A DNA stretch of 64,000 nt from Mycobacterium sp. EPa45 (GTDB taxonomy: Bacteria; Actinomycetota; Actinomycetes; Mycobacteriales; Mycobacteriaceae). Each line of letters begins with the position of its first letter. Position 1 is the first letter of the stretch. The stretch covers positions 558,001 to 622,000 of the forward strand of contig NZ_CP011773.1 of the NCBI RefSeq assembly GCF_001021385.1, read 5' to 3'. The notes below the pieces were generated by a model, which made no database searches, had not been told where the DNA came from, and saw nothing but the letters and a program-made list of their open reading frames with translations. Shown here piece after piece: positions 51,446 through 60,793 of the stretch. The translations under genes were made by a program, and so were the position numbers.

Positions 51446-52285
51446 TCATTTCGTTTCGACGGGCCAGCCGGGATAGCTGGGCAGCGTCGGGAAATCCGAG
51501 CGTGGTCGTTCTGCCGATGTCAGGTATTCGCGTCGTTCGACGCTGACGGGTGCGCGGTCGGCGCAGGCGGCTTGGTCCTGGGGGAACTCCGGCCATTCTT
51601 TCCACTCTTGGGTGAAGCCCTTGGTATTGAAGGCCCACAAGCTTCCGACAATTTTCCATCCACCGAACACGTCGATCAGCGAGTACGGCGACGGTCCCTT
51701 CTGAGGTGCCAACACGTCAAGGTTGCGGTCGGCGGGCGCGAGCAGGCTGATGCGTTCTACTACCAATGCGGCCGTTGCTCCGGCGTTGGGAGTTTGGATG
51801 CGGTACATGCCGTCGCGCTGCTGCCAAGCAGCGCCGTAGGTCCAGTTGCAGAGGATCACGGTGACGTCTCGTCCGGTCTCGGCAATGCGCAGAACGTGAT
51901 TGAGTGCGGTGCCGGCCAATCGTTTGCCGTCGCCTCCCGGCTCGGGATACCGGCTCAACGTAGAATATGGGTTGCCCATGTTTGGTGGTGCATTCGGCTC
52001 GACGGCACGATTGAACCCGGGGTATAGATAATCGAGGCTGCCGCCGGAGGCCACTAGGGCCTTGGATTCGGTGTAAGCGCGTAGGGCGACAACCGGCTGG
52101 CTCAACAGGTCGATGCCGGGCTCGGCGGTCCACACAAAATGAAGATCAGACAGCGTGGGCGGCCACCGCTCCGGCTGTTTGGGTGGTGCACTCGGCGTTG
52201 CAGCGTGGCCGCAGCTGCTGACGAGGCCAGCGCCCATGGCAAGGGTAGCTGTTAGGCGGATGAGGGTGGTCAGGTGTCGACCCAT
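51446..52285 (-). CDS. Putative lipoprotein downstream of the WXG-headed protein
   Basis: ATG 52285 (GRHLTTLIRLTATLAMGAGLVSSCGHAATP) gives a lipoprotein signal with lipobox VSSC. One base separates it from the stop of the 52287 gene, so translation is coupled. The mature part of about 245 residues has a YPGFNRAVEP...YSTLSRYPEPGGDGKRLAGTALNHVLRIAETG motif and VILCNWTYGAAWQQRDGMYRI. It may serve as an immunity or surface partner of the 750-aa protein. No recognised domain. Confidence 0.75.
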   Translation of the reverse strand: MGRHLTTLIRLTATLAMGAGLVSSCGHAATPSAPPKQPERWPPTLSDLHFVWTAEPGIDLLSQPVVALRAYTESKALVASGGSLDYLYPGFNRAVEPNAPPNMGNPYSTLSRYPEPGGDGKRLAGTALNHVLRIAETGRDVTVILCNWTYGAAWQQRDGMYRIQTPNAGATAALVVERISLLAPADRNLDVLAPQKGPSPYSLIDVFGGWKIVGSLWAFNTKGFTQEWKEWPEFPQDQAACADRAPVSVERREYLTSAERPRSDFPTLPSYPGWPVETK

Positions 52286-52286
52286 C

Positions 52287-54530
52287 TCACTTCTTCTTGT
52301 TTTGCGGGTCAGCATCGTTAGTGACGGCGTTGTAGCGGTCGGTCATGTTCGTGAGTTGGCTTGCGACACCGCCGTCCACCCCGTGGTCGATGGTGTCGTT
52401 GACCGATGAGTTGACCTTCTGATCGTAAGTACCGAGCGATGAGTCCGTCCTTGGCGTAGTTGCCGCCACCCAGGCCTTGTACTCCTCATACGAACGCACA
52501 TACGGCCCGTCGGGATGACTGGCGTCGGCCGGAGCGATCATTCCGTCAGGCAACCCTTGAACCTCAACGCCGTTGTGCACCAGGGCATTCAACATCTGCT
52601 TGGTGGCCTGGCCGGATTGCATGTCCGACATGTCGTGTTGGCTCCACTGATCCGTCGGCGCAGCTCCGATCAGTGACTCCTCTAAAGCCTGGCCGGTGAC
52701 GGCTGAGCCGGGTGCCGCGATGTCCGCTGTCCCGAACGCGAGTTCGTATGCGGACTTCTTGAGGTCATACGCGGCCGCCGCCTTCGCGTCGTCGTTCATT
52801 CCCGTTGCATCGGTGGCGTTGTGGATACCGGAGTCGACCAAGCCCTGCAGTGTCATCGAGTTCTTGAGATGACCGTTGTCTCCGGAGACATCCACTCCGT
52901 TCTTGTAGTCGTTGGCCCACTGGTTCTGTTCGGCGACGGCATCGCGCCCGGCTTCGGCATTGAAGAAGTCCGATGCCTGCTTGTCGGTGCTCAGCACCGA
53001 GAAGAGACCCTTGGCGTTGGTCATCTTTCCGCTTTCGACGTCCTGCGCGGAGTCGATGTCGGCGAAGCCGTCGTGTCGCATCTCGGGGGAAGTCTGGGCG
53101 ATGTCCGGAATGTATGGAGCTAGTCCGTGTGAAAGCCCGCGCACCGCCTCGGGATTCAACTGGCCCAGTGTTTGATCGCCGTCCATGTGAAGGAAAGCTT
53201 GTTCGTGCCCTCCCACATACGCTCCGTAGGCCGACGCCGTCTCGGCCGCCATCTTGGCGTCCGGTCCGTTGGCGGCATCACCGGTCCAGCTGAACATGTC
53301 GCCGACCGCCTTCCCGTTGTCACTCCAATCGGTGCTCAGCGCGCCCTTCATGAAGTTGTCCGAGTAAGCGGTGTCGCGAGTGATGTCGTGAATGGCCAGA
53401 TGGTCCTGACCGGCAGTCGCCAGTACGTCGAGAGCGACTGGTTCGCCGTTGCCGGTGACACCCGAATAGCCACCCTTACCGCCTACAGGCGTGCCGTGGA
53501 ACGTGGGCGAGTTCATCATTTCTGTCGCCTTATTGAGCATGCCGCGGTCCAGTGCGGTGCCCTGCCGCAACACTGGAGTCCCGTCTTTGACGATGTTCGT
53601 CAGCTTGCTCATCTCGCCGAGCTGGGACATGCCCTTCGACTGCAGCGTGCTCTGGACGCTGGACGGCAGCTGGCCGACGCCGCCGGTGGCCATGTTGTTC
53701 GCGTTTTCCAGCCCGCCTGCATCGGTCTTCGGGAAGTGAATGTTCGGGTTGCTCATCAGCTGCCAGGAATCGCCCATCGCCGACTTGGCGTCGCCCATGT
53801 TCTGTTCAGCGTTGGCGAGGGCGTCGACAGACATACCAGCCTGCTGGGATTGCATCTGACTCAAAATCGATGCCTGAAGCGGCGTGAGTGGTTCGTTGCC
53901 GGCTCGCTGGTCGGCGTTGATGGAGTTCAGTACCGCCTTGACCTCTGCGGCTGCCGATTTGTCGCCCGCCAGGGCGTGCTCGACGGTCTCCTTCGCAGCC
54001 TGTGGCGAGACCTTCGGATCGTCGCCGATGCTGTCGGCGGTCTCCGAGATGGCGTTGCTCACCGCTGTGGCGAGATGCTGATCCGTGGAGTTGGCTCGTC
54101 GCAGCAGGTCCACAATCGCGTCGTGCACGATCTGCACGTGATGTTCGACCTCGGCTCGTTCTTCCGGATCGTCGGGGATTATGTAGTGCAGTTCGCCAGT
54201 CGCGGTGTCGATCGCGATGCCCCAGTGGTCGGCCATGTGTTGGATCCGCGACCACTCTGCCTTGATGGATTCGACCTCTGAAGCCGCAGCCGAGACATCA
54301 CGAGCTGCCTGGTCGCACTCGTCGGCGTGCGCGAGCATCGTGTTGCTGATGGCTACCGCCGTGCTCGCCGCGGCCTCCTGCGACATGCCTTGCCATTCCA
54401 GATTGGTGATGATCGCGTTCTGATTGTGGGCGACGTCGCGCACCTGGCCGGCGCGATTGTTCGCAGCGGTGGCCACCGCGCGTATCGACCCCGGATCCCA
54501 CGTCTCCAGATCCGTCAGCGAAATCCCCAC
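52287..54530 (-). CDS. Large WXG-headed secreted-type protein
   Basis: The frame can start at TTG 54539, but GTG 54530 (VGISLTDLETWDPGSIRAVATAANNRAGQV) is more likely. Its first 100 residues are an ESX-type helical hairpin with WQG (Trp about 46), as in LXG/WXG toxins. The rest (about 100-748) is Ala/Asp/Gly-rich, repetitive in helices, and holds SVDALANAEQNMGDAKSAMGDSWQLM, a part resembling TPR-repeat-region proteins of mycobacteria. There is a Lys-rich C-terminus. No nuclease or NADase motif is seen. Probably an ESX substrate paired with the 51122 WXG100 protein. Confidence 0.75.
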   Translation of the reverse strand: MGISLTDLETWDPGSIRAVATAANNRAGQVRDVAHNQNAIITNLEWQGMSQEAAASTAVAISNTMLAHADECDQAARDVSAAASEVESIKAEWSRIQHMADHWGIAIDTATGELHYIIPDDPEERAEVEHHVQIVHDAIVDLLRRANSTDQHLATAVSNAISETADSIGDDPKVSPQAAKETVEHALAGDKSAAAEVKAVLNSINADQRAGNEPLTPLQASILSQMQSQQAGMSVDALANAEQNMGDAKSAMGDSWQLMSNPNIHFPKTDAGGLENANNMATGGVGQLPSSVQSTLQSKGMSQLGEMSKLTNIVKDGTPVLRQGTALDRGMLNKATEMMNSPTFHGTPVGGKGGYSGVTGNGEPVALDVLATAGQDHLAIHDITRDTAYSDNFMKGALSTDWSDNGKAVGDMFSWTGDAANGPDAKMAAETASAYGAYVGGHEQAFLHMDGDQTLGQLNPEAVRGLSHGLAPYIPDIAQTSPEMRHDGFADIDSAQDVESGKMTNAKGLFSVLSTDKQASDFFNAEAGRDAVAEQNQWANDYKNGVDVSGDNGHLKNSMTLQGLVDSGIHNATDATGMNDDAKAAAAYDLKKSAYELAFGTADIAAPGSAVTGQALEESLIGAAPTDQWSQHDMSDMQSGQATKQMLNALVHNGVEVQGLPDGMIAPADASHPDGPYVRSYEEYKAWVAATTPRTDSSLGTYDQKVNSSVNDTIDHGVDGGVASQLTNMTDRYNAVTNDADPQNKKK

Positions 54531-54567
54531 AGCCAGCAAACTTACCCGAGCTGGTGGCTATGGCAAT

Positions 54568-55416
54568 TCACTTCGAGAAGCGGCGGAACTTTCGGAGATA
54601 CGGCGGCAGCCGCCAGGCCGGTACCGATCTGGGCCAGTCATCGGCGCGGAAATAGGCATCGGAGCCACCATCGACGAAAATGACGCTGCCGCAGAGGAAG
54701 TCGGCGGAGTCGGACAGCATGAACACCACCCAGTCGGCCAGGTGCCCTGGGTCGCCGAAGCCGCCGATCGGCACCGGGAAGGAATGAATGGCCTTGGCCT
54801 CCGCCGGGGTGGCCAGCTGCTTTTCCAGCAGTGGCGTCAGGATCGCGCCCGGGGCGATGGCATTGAGCCGGATCCCGGCGCCGGCCCAGTCGCGCGTCAC
54901 CGCGTGGCGGCGTACCCAGCGGCTGACGGCGATCTTCGATGCGCCGTACGCCATCGACGGCGCCGCTGGGCCGAGGATCCGAAGCGTCCGCACCGCCTTG
55001 TCGCGGTCACCGGCCAACAGCGCCCGAATGGCGCGACCGGGAATCGCCGGAATCGTGGTCGTCGAGTTGCTGGAGAAGACAACAGCTTTCGCGCGTTCAC
55101 TCGCTGCGAGTGCCGGCCGCCACGCCTGCAGAAGCTCTACGACGCCGAAGTAGTTGACCTCGACGATGCGCTTGGGCTGCTCCCGACCTGGGGTGGGCCC
55201 GAGCCCGGCCGCCAACACCGCCCCGTCGAGCCGGCCGTCGCACGCGACACGTACGGCATCGGCGGCCGCCCGTCGACCGGCCGGCGTCGAAAGGTCGGTC
55301 ACGATGTCAGCGGATTGAATGTCCACCCCGATCACGGTGTGCCCGTTGGCCCGCAGCCGCTCCACGACCGCGCTGCCCATGCCCGATGCCGAACCGGTGA
55401 CTGCAAAGGTACCCAC
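54568..55416 (-). CDS. Short-chain dehydrogenase/reductase
   Basis: I start at GTG 55416 (VGTFAVTGSASGMGSAVVERL), the TGxxxGxG NAD(P) motif. Catalytic SDR residues follow: VVFSSNSTT (Ser) and SMAYGASKIAVSRWV (YxxxK). The C-terminal GGSDAYFRADDWPR ends the fold. At 282 residues it is a classical SDR, similar to 3-alpha-hydroxysteroid dehydrogenase-like proteins with an NAD preference (GVDIQSAD). It is divergent from an F420-type oxidoreductase with a gap of about 58 bases. Confidence 0.85.
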   Translation of the reverse strand: MGTFAVTGSASGMGSAVVERLRANGHTVIGVDIQSADIVTDLSTPAGRRAAADAVRVACDGRLDGAVLAAGLGPTPGREQPKRIVEVNYFGVVELLQAWRPALAASERAKAVVFSSNSTTTIPAIPGRAIRALLAGDRDKAVRTLRILGPAAPSMAYGASKIAVSRWVRRHAVTRDWAGAGIRLNAIAPGAILTPLLEKQLATPAEAKAIHSFPVPIGGFGDPGHLADWVVFMLSDSADFLCGSVIFVDGGSDAYFRADDWPRSVPAWRLPPYLRKFRRFSK

Positions 55417-55474
55417 CGAGCGAGTATGGCCTACCGGTGACGTCGCCGGCTGCTCCCGGGCGTAACCTCCGATC

Positions 55475-56515
55475 GTGGACGTCGACGTCATGACCACCGC
55501 GCTGCCGCTGGGAGAAATCGGCAGCCTCGCGGAGCGCACTCAGAGCGCTGGATTCTCCGGGATGTTGTTCACCGAGACCGGCCGCACGCCCTACCTCAAC
55601 GCTGCGGTGGCGTCGCAGGCCGCGCCGGGCCTTGAGTTGTCGACCGGTGTAGCCGTGGCGTTCCCGCGAAGCCCGTTCATCACCGCGGCGACCGCGTGGG
55701 AGCTTCAGGAGGGGACCGGCGGACGCTTCCGGCTGGGCCTGGGCACCCAGGTCCGCACCCACGTCGTGCGGCGTTATGGCACGCAGTTCGAACGTCCGGG
55801 TCCGCGGTTGCGGGACTATGTGCTGGCCGTCAAGGCGTGCTTCGCCGCCTTCCGCACCGGTACCCTCGATCATCACGGCGAGTTCTACGACTTGGACTTC
55901 ATCACCCCGCAGTGGAGTGCCGGACCCATTGAGGCGCCGGATCCGAAGGTCGACATCGCGGCGGTGAACCCGTGGATGTTGCGGATGGCCGGCGAAGTGG
56001 CCGACGGTGTGCACGTTCACCCGATCGGCGAGCCCGGTTACATCGCGCGCCATGTGGTACCTAAAGTTGCTGAGGGAGCCGCGAAGTCGGGGCGCTCACC
56101 ATCCGACATCGCGCTGATCGTGCCGGTGATGACGATCGTCGGCGACACCGACGAGGAACGGGCAGCCGAGCGGGAGCGGGTCCGGTTCTCCATGAGCTTC
56201 TACGGGAGCACGCCCAACTACGCGTTCATCTGGGACGAGGCCGGCTTCGAAGGCACCACCGCCCGCATCCGGGAAAAGCAGAAGGCCGGCGACATCAACG
56301 GGATGGCGGCCCAGATCACCGATGACCACATCGCCACGTTCGCCACCGAGTCGACGTGGGACGGACTGGCCGCCGCCCTGGCCGACAAGTACGGCGCTAC
56401 CGCCAGCCGCATCGTGCTCTACAACGCGCTGGGCGACAGCGAGAGATTCGAGCGCTACGGCGAGGTGGCGCGACAACTCTCGCAAGGCACCGCGCTCGGG
56501 CGTCCGGCGCGGTAG
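55475..56515 (+). CDS. LLM-class F420-dependent oxidoreductase
   Basis: GTG 55475 gives VDVDVMTTALPLGEIGSLAERTQSAGFSGMLFTETGRTPYLNAAVA, the luciferase-like barrel start used by F420 enzymes. GRFRLGLGTQVRTHVVRRYGTQF and VDIAAVNPWMLRMAGEVADGVHVHPIGEPGYIARHVVP are typical of the TIGR03617-type subgroup. 346 residues. It probably transfers hydride from F420H2 to an unidentified substrate and shares a promoter region with the divergent SDR. Confidence 0.86.
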   Translation: MDVDVMTTALPLGEIGSLAERTQSAGFSGMLFTETGRTPYLNAAVASQAAPGLELSTGVAVAFPRSPFITAATAWELQEGTGGRFRLGLGTQVRTHVVRRYGTQFERPGPRLRDYVLAVKACFAAFRTGTLDHHGEFYDLDFITPQWSAGPIEAPDPKVDIAAVNPWMLRMAGEVADGVHVHPIGEPGYIARHVVPKVAEGAAKSGRSPSDIALIVPVMTIVGDTDEERAAERERVRFSMSFYGSTPNYAFIWDEAGFEGTTARIREKQKAGDINGMAAQITDDHIATFATESTWDGLAAALADKYGATASRIVLYNALGDSERFERYGEVARQLSQGTALGRPAR

Positions 56516-56532
56516 CCTGCCGCCATGCCGGC

Positions 56533-57294
56533 GTGGATGTGCCCGTGACCACACATCTCGCGGTCATCGCGACGCTTGCGCTCGCGCTGCTGTTCAGCCC
56601 CGAGACGTTGGTCCTCGGACTGGTGGTCGCCAGTGACAAGAAGGTGCCCCGGCAGGCGACCCTCGCGTTCTCCGGAGGCGCCGTCGTCGGCATCGCCTTC
56701 GCCACCGGCATCGGGGTGGGTATCGCCGCGCTGACCGGGACGCCCGCGTCTGGCGCTGACCACGCCTCATGGCCGGGCTTCATCGTCCGGATCCTGATTG
56801 CCGCCGCGCTGCTGGCCATCGGTGTGCGCCGGGCGATCGGCGCGCTTCGGCACCGGCCGATTGCCGACGTGTCCAAGCCCGAGCACCGTCCGAGCAAGCT
56901 GCGGACCCGGCTGACCCAGCGTTTCCCCGGGCTGGACCCGAAGGCGGATCTGCCTGCCCATCAACGAATCAACCGCGCCGCAATGGCCGGCTTCGCGGTG
57001 TGTGGTCTGCACCCCAAAGTCTTTCCGATTGCGATCGCCGCCGGCCACCAGATACTGCAGATCGGCGACCGTCCCGAACGTGCGCTCGGCGCTGTGGTTT
57101 TCGCGGTGATCGCCGTCGTTCCCGCTCTGACGCCGACGGTCATCGAACTCGTCCGGCCGGGTGCGGCCGACCGCATCAAGGAAAGCTACGAGCGCATCAT
57201 GAAGGTGCACGGCCGCTGGATCGTGGCCGTGCTCCTGCTGGCCGCCGCCGTATTCGTCGGCCACGGTGCGTTCGAGCACATGCCGAAGCACTGA
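56533..57294 (+). CDS. GAP-family membrane protein (sulfolipid-addressing type)
   Basis: GTG codons at 56533, 56539 and 56545 are all possible starts (VDVPVTTHLAVIATLALALLFSPETLVLGLVVAS). The protein of about 254 residues has six helices in two halves, with a cytosolic loop VSKPEHRPSKLRTRLTQRFPGLDPKADLPAHQRINRAAMAGFAVCGLHPKVFPIAIA. This resembles the GAP/Sap family (PF11139), linked in mycobacteria to export of surface glycolipids such as glycopeptidolipid or sulfolipid. The substrate here is unknown. Confidence 0.8.
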   Translation: MDVPVTTHLAVIATLALALLFSPETLVLGLVVASDKKVPRQATLAFSGGAVVGIAFATGIGVGIAALTGTPASGADHASWPGFIVRILIAAALLAIGVRRAIGALRHRPIADVSKPEHRPSKLRTRLTQRFPGLDPKADLPAHQRINRAAMAGFAVCGLHPKVFPIAIAAGHQILQIGDRPERALGAVVFAVIAVVPALTPTVIELVRPGAADRIKESYERIMKVHGRWIVAVLLLAAAVFVGHGAFEHMPKH

Positions 57295-57295
57295 T

Positions 57296-58534
57296 GTGAA
57301 TCGCGGGACCGGCGAGGCGAATTCGGTGCGCCTGGGCGGACTGCTCAGCGGCGTCTTGTTCACCCAGATCGCCAACAGCGCCGTGCATTTGGCGCAGCCA
57401 CTGCTCGTCGCAGACCTGTCCGGGTCACTGGGCAGCGCCGCATTCTTCTCGGCATTCGGCACCGCACTGCACATGGTGGGTACCTACCTCGGCGGCTGGC
57501 CGACTGAGCGCTTCGGGGCCCGCCGCATACTGGTCGCCGCCACGCTTCTGCGTGGCGTGGTCCTGGCAGGCATACCCGCTGCGATGACACTCGGCTTGGT
57601 CAACCTAACCTGGGTCATGGTGTGTTACAGCGCGGAAGCGCTGATCCGCGGATATGTCGACACCTCCGTCCACACGATTCCCCTTGAACTTGCCGGGCAC
57701 CGACCGCGGTTGCTGGATAAAATCAACTCCCGCTACGAGTTGGCCTTCGAGATCGGCGCTGTCGTGGGACCGCTCATGCTCAGCGGGTTGATGACCTGGT
57801 CGGCAGAAATCGTGTCGCACATCGTCATTCCGGTCGGCTTTGCTCTTTCGGCCGGGTGCTACCTACTGATTCCCGAGCGACCGGCCATCCCCGACGAAGA
57901 CCGCAACCACGCCCACGGCGGTGCGTGGGCAGGTGTCAAGTACATCCTCAAGCACCGGTACCTGCTGATGGTGGTCCTAGGTCTGATGTTGTTCCACCTC
58001 TACGAACTACGCAAAGACCTGAGTGCGTTCTTTGCCAAAGGGCTGCTGCACCAACCGCATATGGCTGGTCACGTCGGATCGGCCTTCGCCCTCGGCGGGG
58101 TGGCGGGCGCACTGCTTTACACGGTCACTGTGCGCCGCGGCTCCGGCCGCGGCTGGATGTTCGCGGGAGTGGGCGGGACGTTGCTGCTCGCGGTCGGCTG
58201 GATGCCGGTGAACCTGTGGATCATGGTGGTGGCGGTGTTCCTGTTCGGGGTCAGCAACGTCTGCGCCCGGTTGGTCCTCACGCGCTGGCGGCAGGAGTTG
58301 ACGCCGCTGGAGCACGCCGGTGGCGTGACCGCTGCCTCGGAGTTCGGCCGGACGGCCGCGTCGGTGGGGGTGGACAGTCTGGTCGGCGGGGCGTTCACCG
58401 CAGGAACCACCGCATATGGATCGTTCGGAATCGTCGGCGGCGCGCTGGGCATCTTCGCCCTGGCGCAGCTTGCCCTGGCGCGAGCACTGAAACGCCTGCC
58501 CGGCAACGAGATACCGGAGAGCAGCGAAAGCTAG
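57296..58534 (+). CDS. MFS transporter
   Basis: GTG 57296 (VNRGTGEANSVRLGGLLSGVLFTQIANSAVHLAQ) follows the preceding stop by one base. The 412 residues have twelve hydrophobic segments, a cytosolic loop after helix 2 (GGWPTERFGARRILVAATLLRG, the MFS A-motif region) and a middle loop rich in charged residues (PERPAIPDEDRNHAHGG). It is probably an efflux or uptake permease co-expressed with the GAP-type protein. Substrate unknown. Its TAG overlaps the convergent hydrolase stop in CTAG. Confidence 0.84.
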   Translation: MNRGTGEANSVRLGGLLSGVLFTQIANSAVHLAQPLLVADLSGSLGSAAFFSAFGTALHMVGTYLGGWPTERFGARRILVAATLLRGVVLAGIPAAMTLGLVNLTWVMVCYSAEALIRGYVDTSVHTIPLELAGHRPRLLDKINSRYELAFEIGAVVGPLMLSGLMTWSAEIVSHIVIPVGFALSAGCYLLIPERPAIPDEDRNHAHGGAWAGVKYILKHRYLLMVVLGLMLFHLYELRKDLSAFFAKGLLHQPHMAGHVGSAFALGGVAGALLYTVTVRRGSGRGWMFAGVGGTLLLAVGWMPVNLWIMVVAVFLFGVSNVCARLVLTRWRQELTPLEHAGGVTAASEFGRTAASVGVDSLVGGAFTAGTTAYGSFGIVGGALGIFALAQLALARALKRLPGNEIPESSES

Positions 58535-60636
58535 GCCGCGTTGACGGTGACGGTCGACGGGTCGACCGTCGGCAGCGACAGCGCCACGTTCGAGATGGTG
58601 ACCGAGCCGAGCGCCCCCACCGCGCGGTACGACGCCGACGACCCGAAGACCTGCAGCGTGACCGTCTGGCCGGGCTGCAGCGTCTGGGCCACCATCTCGA
58701 GGTCGACGTCGGCGATGCCCTGAGTGCCGTCGAGGGTCACCTTGATCGGGGTGACCTGGTTGCCCAGCACCTGGCCGGTTGAGCTGTCGACGAGCTGGGC
58801 GTACAGATGATCTCCCGTGCCGGTGCCCGAGTAGTTGAAGGTCAGGTGAGGCGCACCGACGACGTAGGTCGTCGTAGTGACGGCCGGCGTCGTGTAGTTC
58901 AGTGCATCGATCGCTCCAGACGACCCGATGGGCAACAGCCCGAACAGACCGCCCGCACCCAGGAGGGGCACGAGTGGCAACGTCTGGGCCGTGGTGCTGG
59001 ACAGCATCACTGAGTCGCTCGGCGTCAGATCGTAGGAGGCCGACGAAAGGTGTTGTCCCCATTGGTCAACCCACTCGAACTGCGGGCCGGTGTCCACCGC
59101 ATCGCCCTTGACGTAGCGATCAAGCCACGCGAGGGTGCGCTGTTGGACCAGTACGCCGCCGGTGTTGAACAGATCGTTCGTGCACAGGCCGTGACCGCCG
59201 CAGAACCAGATCACCTTGGTCGGGACGTTGTCCATGAGCACCTGCGCGTTGGCGTCGGCCTCAGCCAAGGTGAAGAGTGTGTCGACGGTGCCCTCGATCA
59301 ACAGCGTGGGCGCGGTGATTTGATCGAGCAGGTAGTCGGGGCCGCGATCCGCCAGCAACGCCACATCCGTCGGTGTCAGACTGCCGGTGAGGTCGCCGTA
59401 GATGGTGGCCGGAATGATGGCCGGGTTGGTGCGGGCGAGCGTGAGAACCAGCACGGCTGACAGCAGCGTGCCCCAGCCGCTCTTGAACGACTGGGCCTTG
59501 TACAGCGAGGTCGTCAGACTGTTCCACGCGATCGTCGGCACGATCGCGTCGACCCGGTGATCGGTTGCCGCCGTGACCAATTGGATGCCGCCCCCGTAGG
59601 ACGCACCCACCATGCCCATTCGAGGGTCGAGGTCCGCCGGATCGCCGTCGAGCTTCACCTCTGGCTGAGTCGCAACCCAACTGATGATCGCCGACACGTC
59701 ACGTGCCTCGTAATCCGGCGAGTCGATCTGCAACTGGCCGCCCGAGAAGTATTCGCCGCGTGGGTCCCATGTCACGACGTTGTAGCCGGCATTGCGTAGC
59801 GCGAGGATGCTGGGCATGCCCAGGGCGTTGGTGAGGACTCCGTCGAGAAAGGTGCCGTCGATGCTCGTCTGGCCGGGCATCCCCAATCCCGGACCGTAGA
59901 AGATCGTCGGCGCCTGGACGCCCTGCTGCAGCCCGGTCGCCGGCATGAAATGGACGTAGATCTGAGCGCCGTCGACAGGCGAGACCACCTTGACGTCGCG
60001 CGGCCTCGCCGCGTTCGTCGGCGCGCCCGGCTGCACCGGGTAGCCGAACAGCGGATGAAGGATGTCGCCGAGGACTGGGATCTGGTGGATGAACGCCACG
60101 ATCGGGGTGAACAGCACTGGCCCGAGCACCGGGATGTGCTGCAGGAATTCCAGCGGCGGGGTCTGCGGGATGGCAACGACCGACGTCGGGATCGCCGGAA
60201 GGTCCGCCGTACTCACCGTGGTTGCCGCGGTGGCCATGGTGCGCTGCGGTGCAGTGGTGGCCGATGATTCACGGCGGGACGCCGCTGCGAGCATCAGCGT
60301 CACCGGGGAATCGACCGGTGCCGCGGGATCGTCGGTCACGCCGCGCATCGCGGTCGCGGTCGCGGTCGCACGCGGCGCCGTCACCGACTGAACGGTCGAC
60401 CTCGACGTGGTCTTACTGCCGGTGACAGTGCCCGAATCGGTGGTGGCCTTTCGGGCGCTCTTGGCCACCCCGCTGTGTTGCGACGAAGTTCCTGAGCTGG
60501 CCACACTCGCCGACGACGAATCCGAGGAACCGACGGGTGTGGCCGAGGCCTGCCCGGCTCCGGAGACGACGGCAACCCCGATTCCCAGCGCTACCGCAAG
60601 CCCACCGATTCGACCGACGAACGCCCCTGCACCCAT
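58531..60636 (-). CDS. Exported CocE/NonD-type alpha/beta hydrolase
   Basis: I start at ATG 60636 (GAGAFVGRIGGLAVALGIGVAVVSGAGQASATP), a Sec signal with cleavage after ASA. A Ser/Thr/Ala linker (about 33-140) leads to the S15/CocE-like hydrolase: RDVKVVSPVDGAQIYVHFMPA, TWDPRGEYFSGGQ, nucleophile GASYGGG, acid LIEGTVDTLF and His WFCGGHGLC. A C-terminal beta domain (about 540-700) follows. It probably cleaves esters or peptides in the cell envelope; substrate unknown. Confidence 0.84.
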   Translation of the reverse strand: MGAGAFVGRIGGLAVALGIGVAVVSGAGQASATPVGSSDSSSASVASSGTSSQHSGVAKSARKATTDSGTVTGSKTTSRSTVQSVTAPRATATATAMRGVTDDPAAPVDSPVTLMLAAASRRESSATTAPQRTMATAATTVSTADLPAIPTSVVAIPQTPPLEFLQHIPVLGPVLFTPIVAFIHQIPVLGDILHPLFGYPVQPGAPTNAARPRDVKVVSPVDGAQIYVHFMPATGLQQGVQAPTIFYGPGLGMPGQTSIDGTFLDGVLTNALGMPSILALRNAGYNVVTWDPRGEYFSGGQLQIDSPDYEARDVSAIISWVATQPEVKLDGDPADLDPRMGMVGASYGGGIQLVTAATDHRVDAIVPTIAWNSLTTSLYKAQSFKSGWGTLLSAVLVLTLARTNPAIIPATIYGDLTGSLTPTDVALLADRGPDYLLDQITAPTLLIEGTVDTLFTLAEADANAQVLMDNVPTKVIWFCGGHGLCTNDLFNTGGVLVQQRTLAWLDRYVKGDAVDTGPQFEWVDQWGQHLSSASYDLTPSDSVMLSSTTAQTLPLVPLLGAGGLFGLLPIGSSGAIDALNYTTPAVTTTTYVVGAPHLTFNYSGTGTGDHLYAQLVDSSTGQVLGNQVTPIKVTLDGTQGIADVDLEMVAQTLQPGQTVTLQVFGSSASYRAVGALGSVTISNVALSLPTVDPSTVTVNAA

Positions 60637-60793
60637 TTGTCTATAAGTAGCGTGACGCACCGGTAATGTCTGGCGGTTGGTCCAACCTGTGACAAGTCTG
60701 ACGTACTCGTCAAAATTCGCGCATTGGCCGATGTCGGCCGAGACGGCTTGTGGCGCAGCTACGATCGGGTCTCACACGACACGAGGGAGGCCG

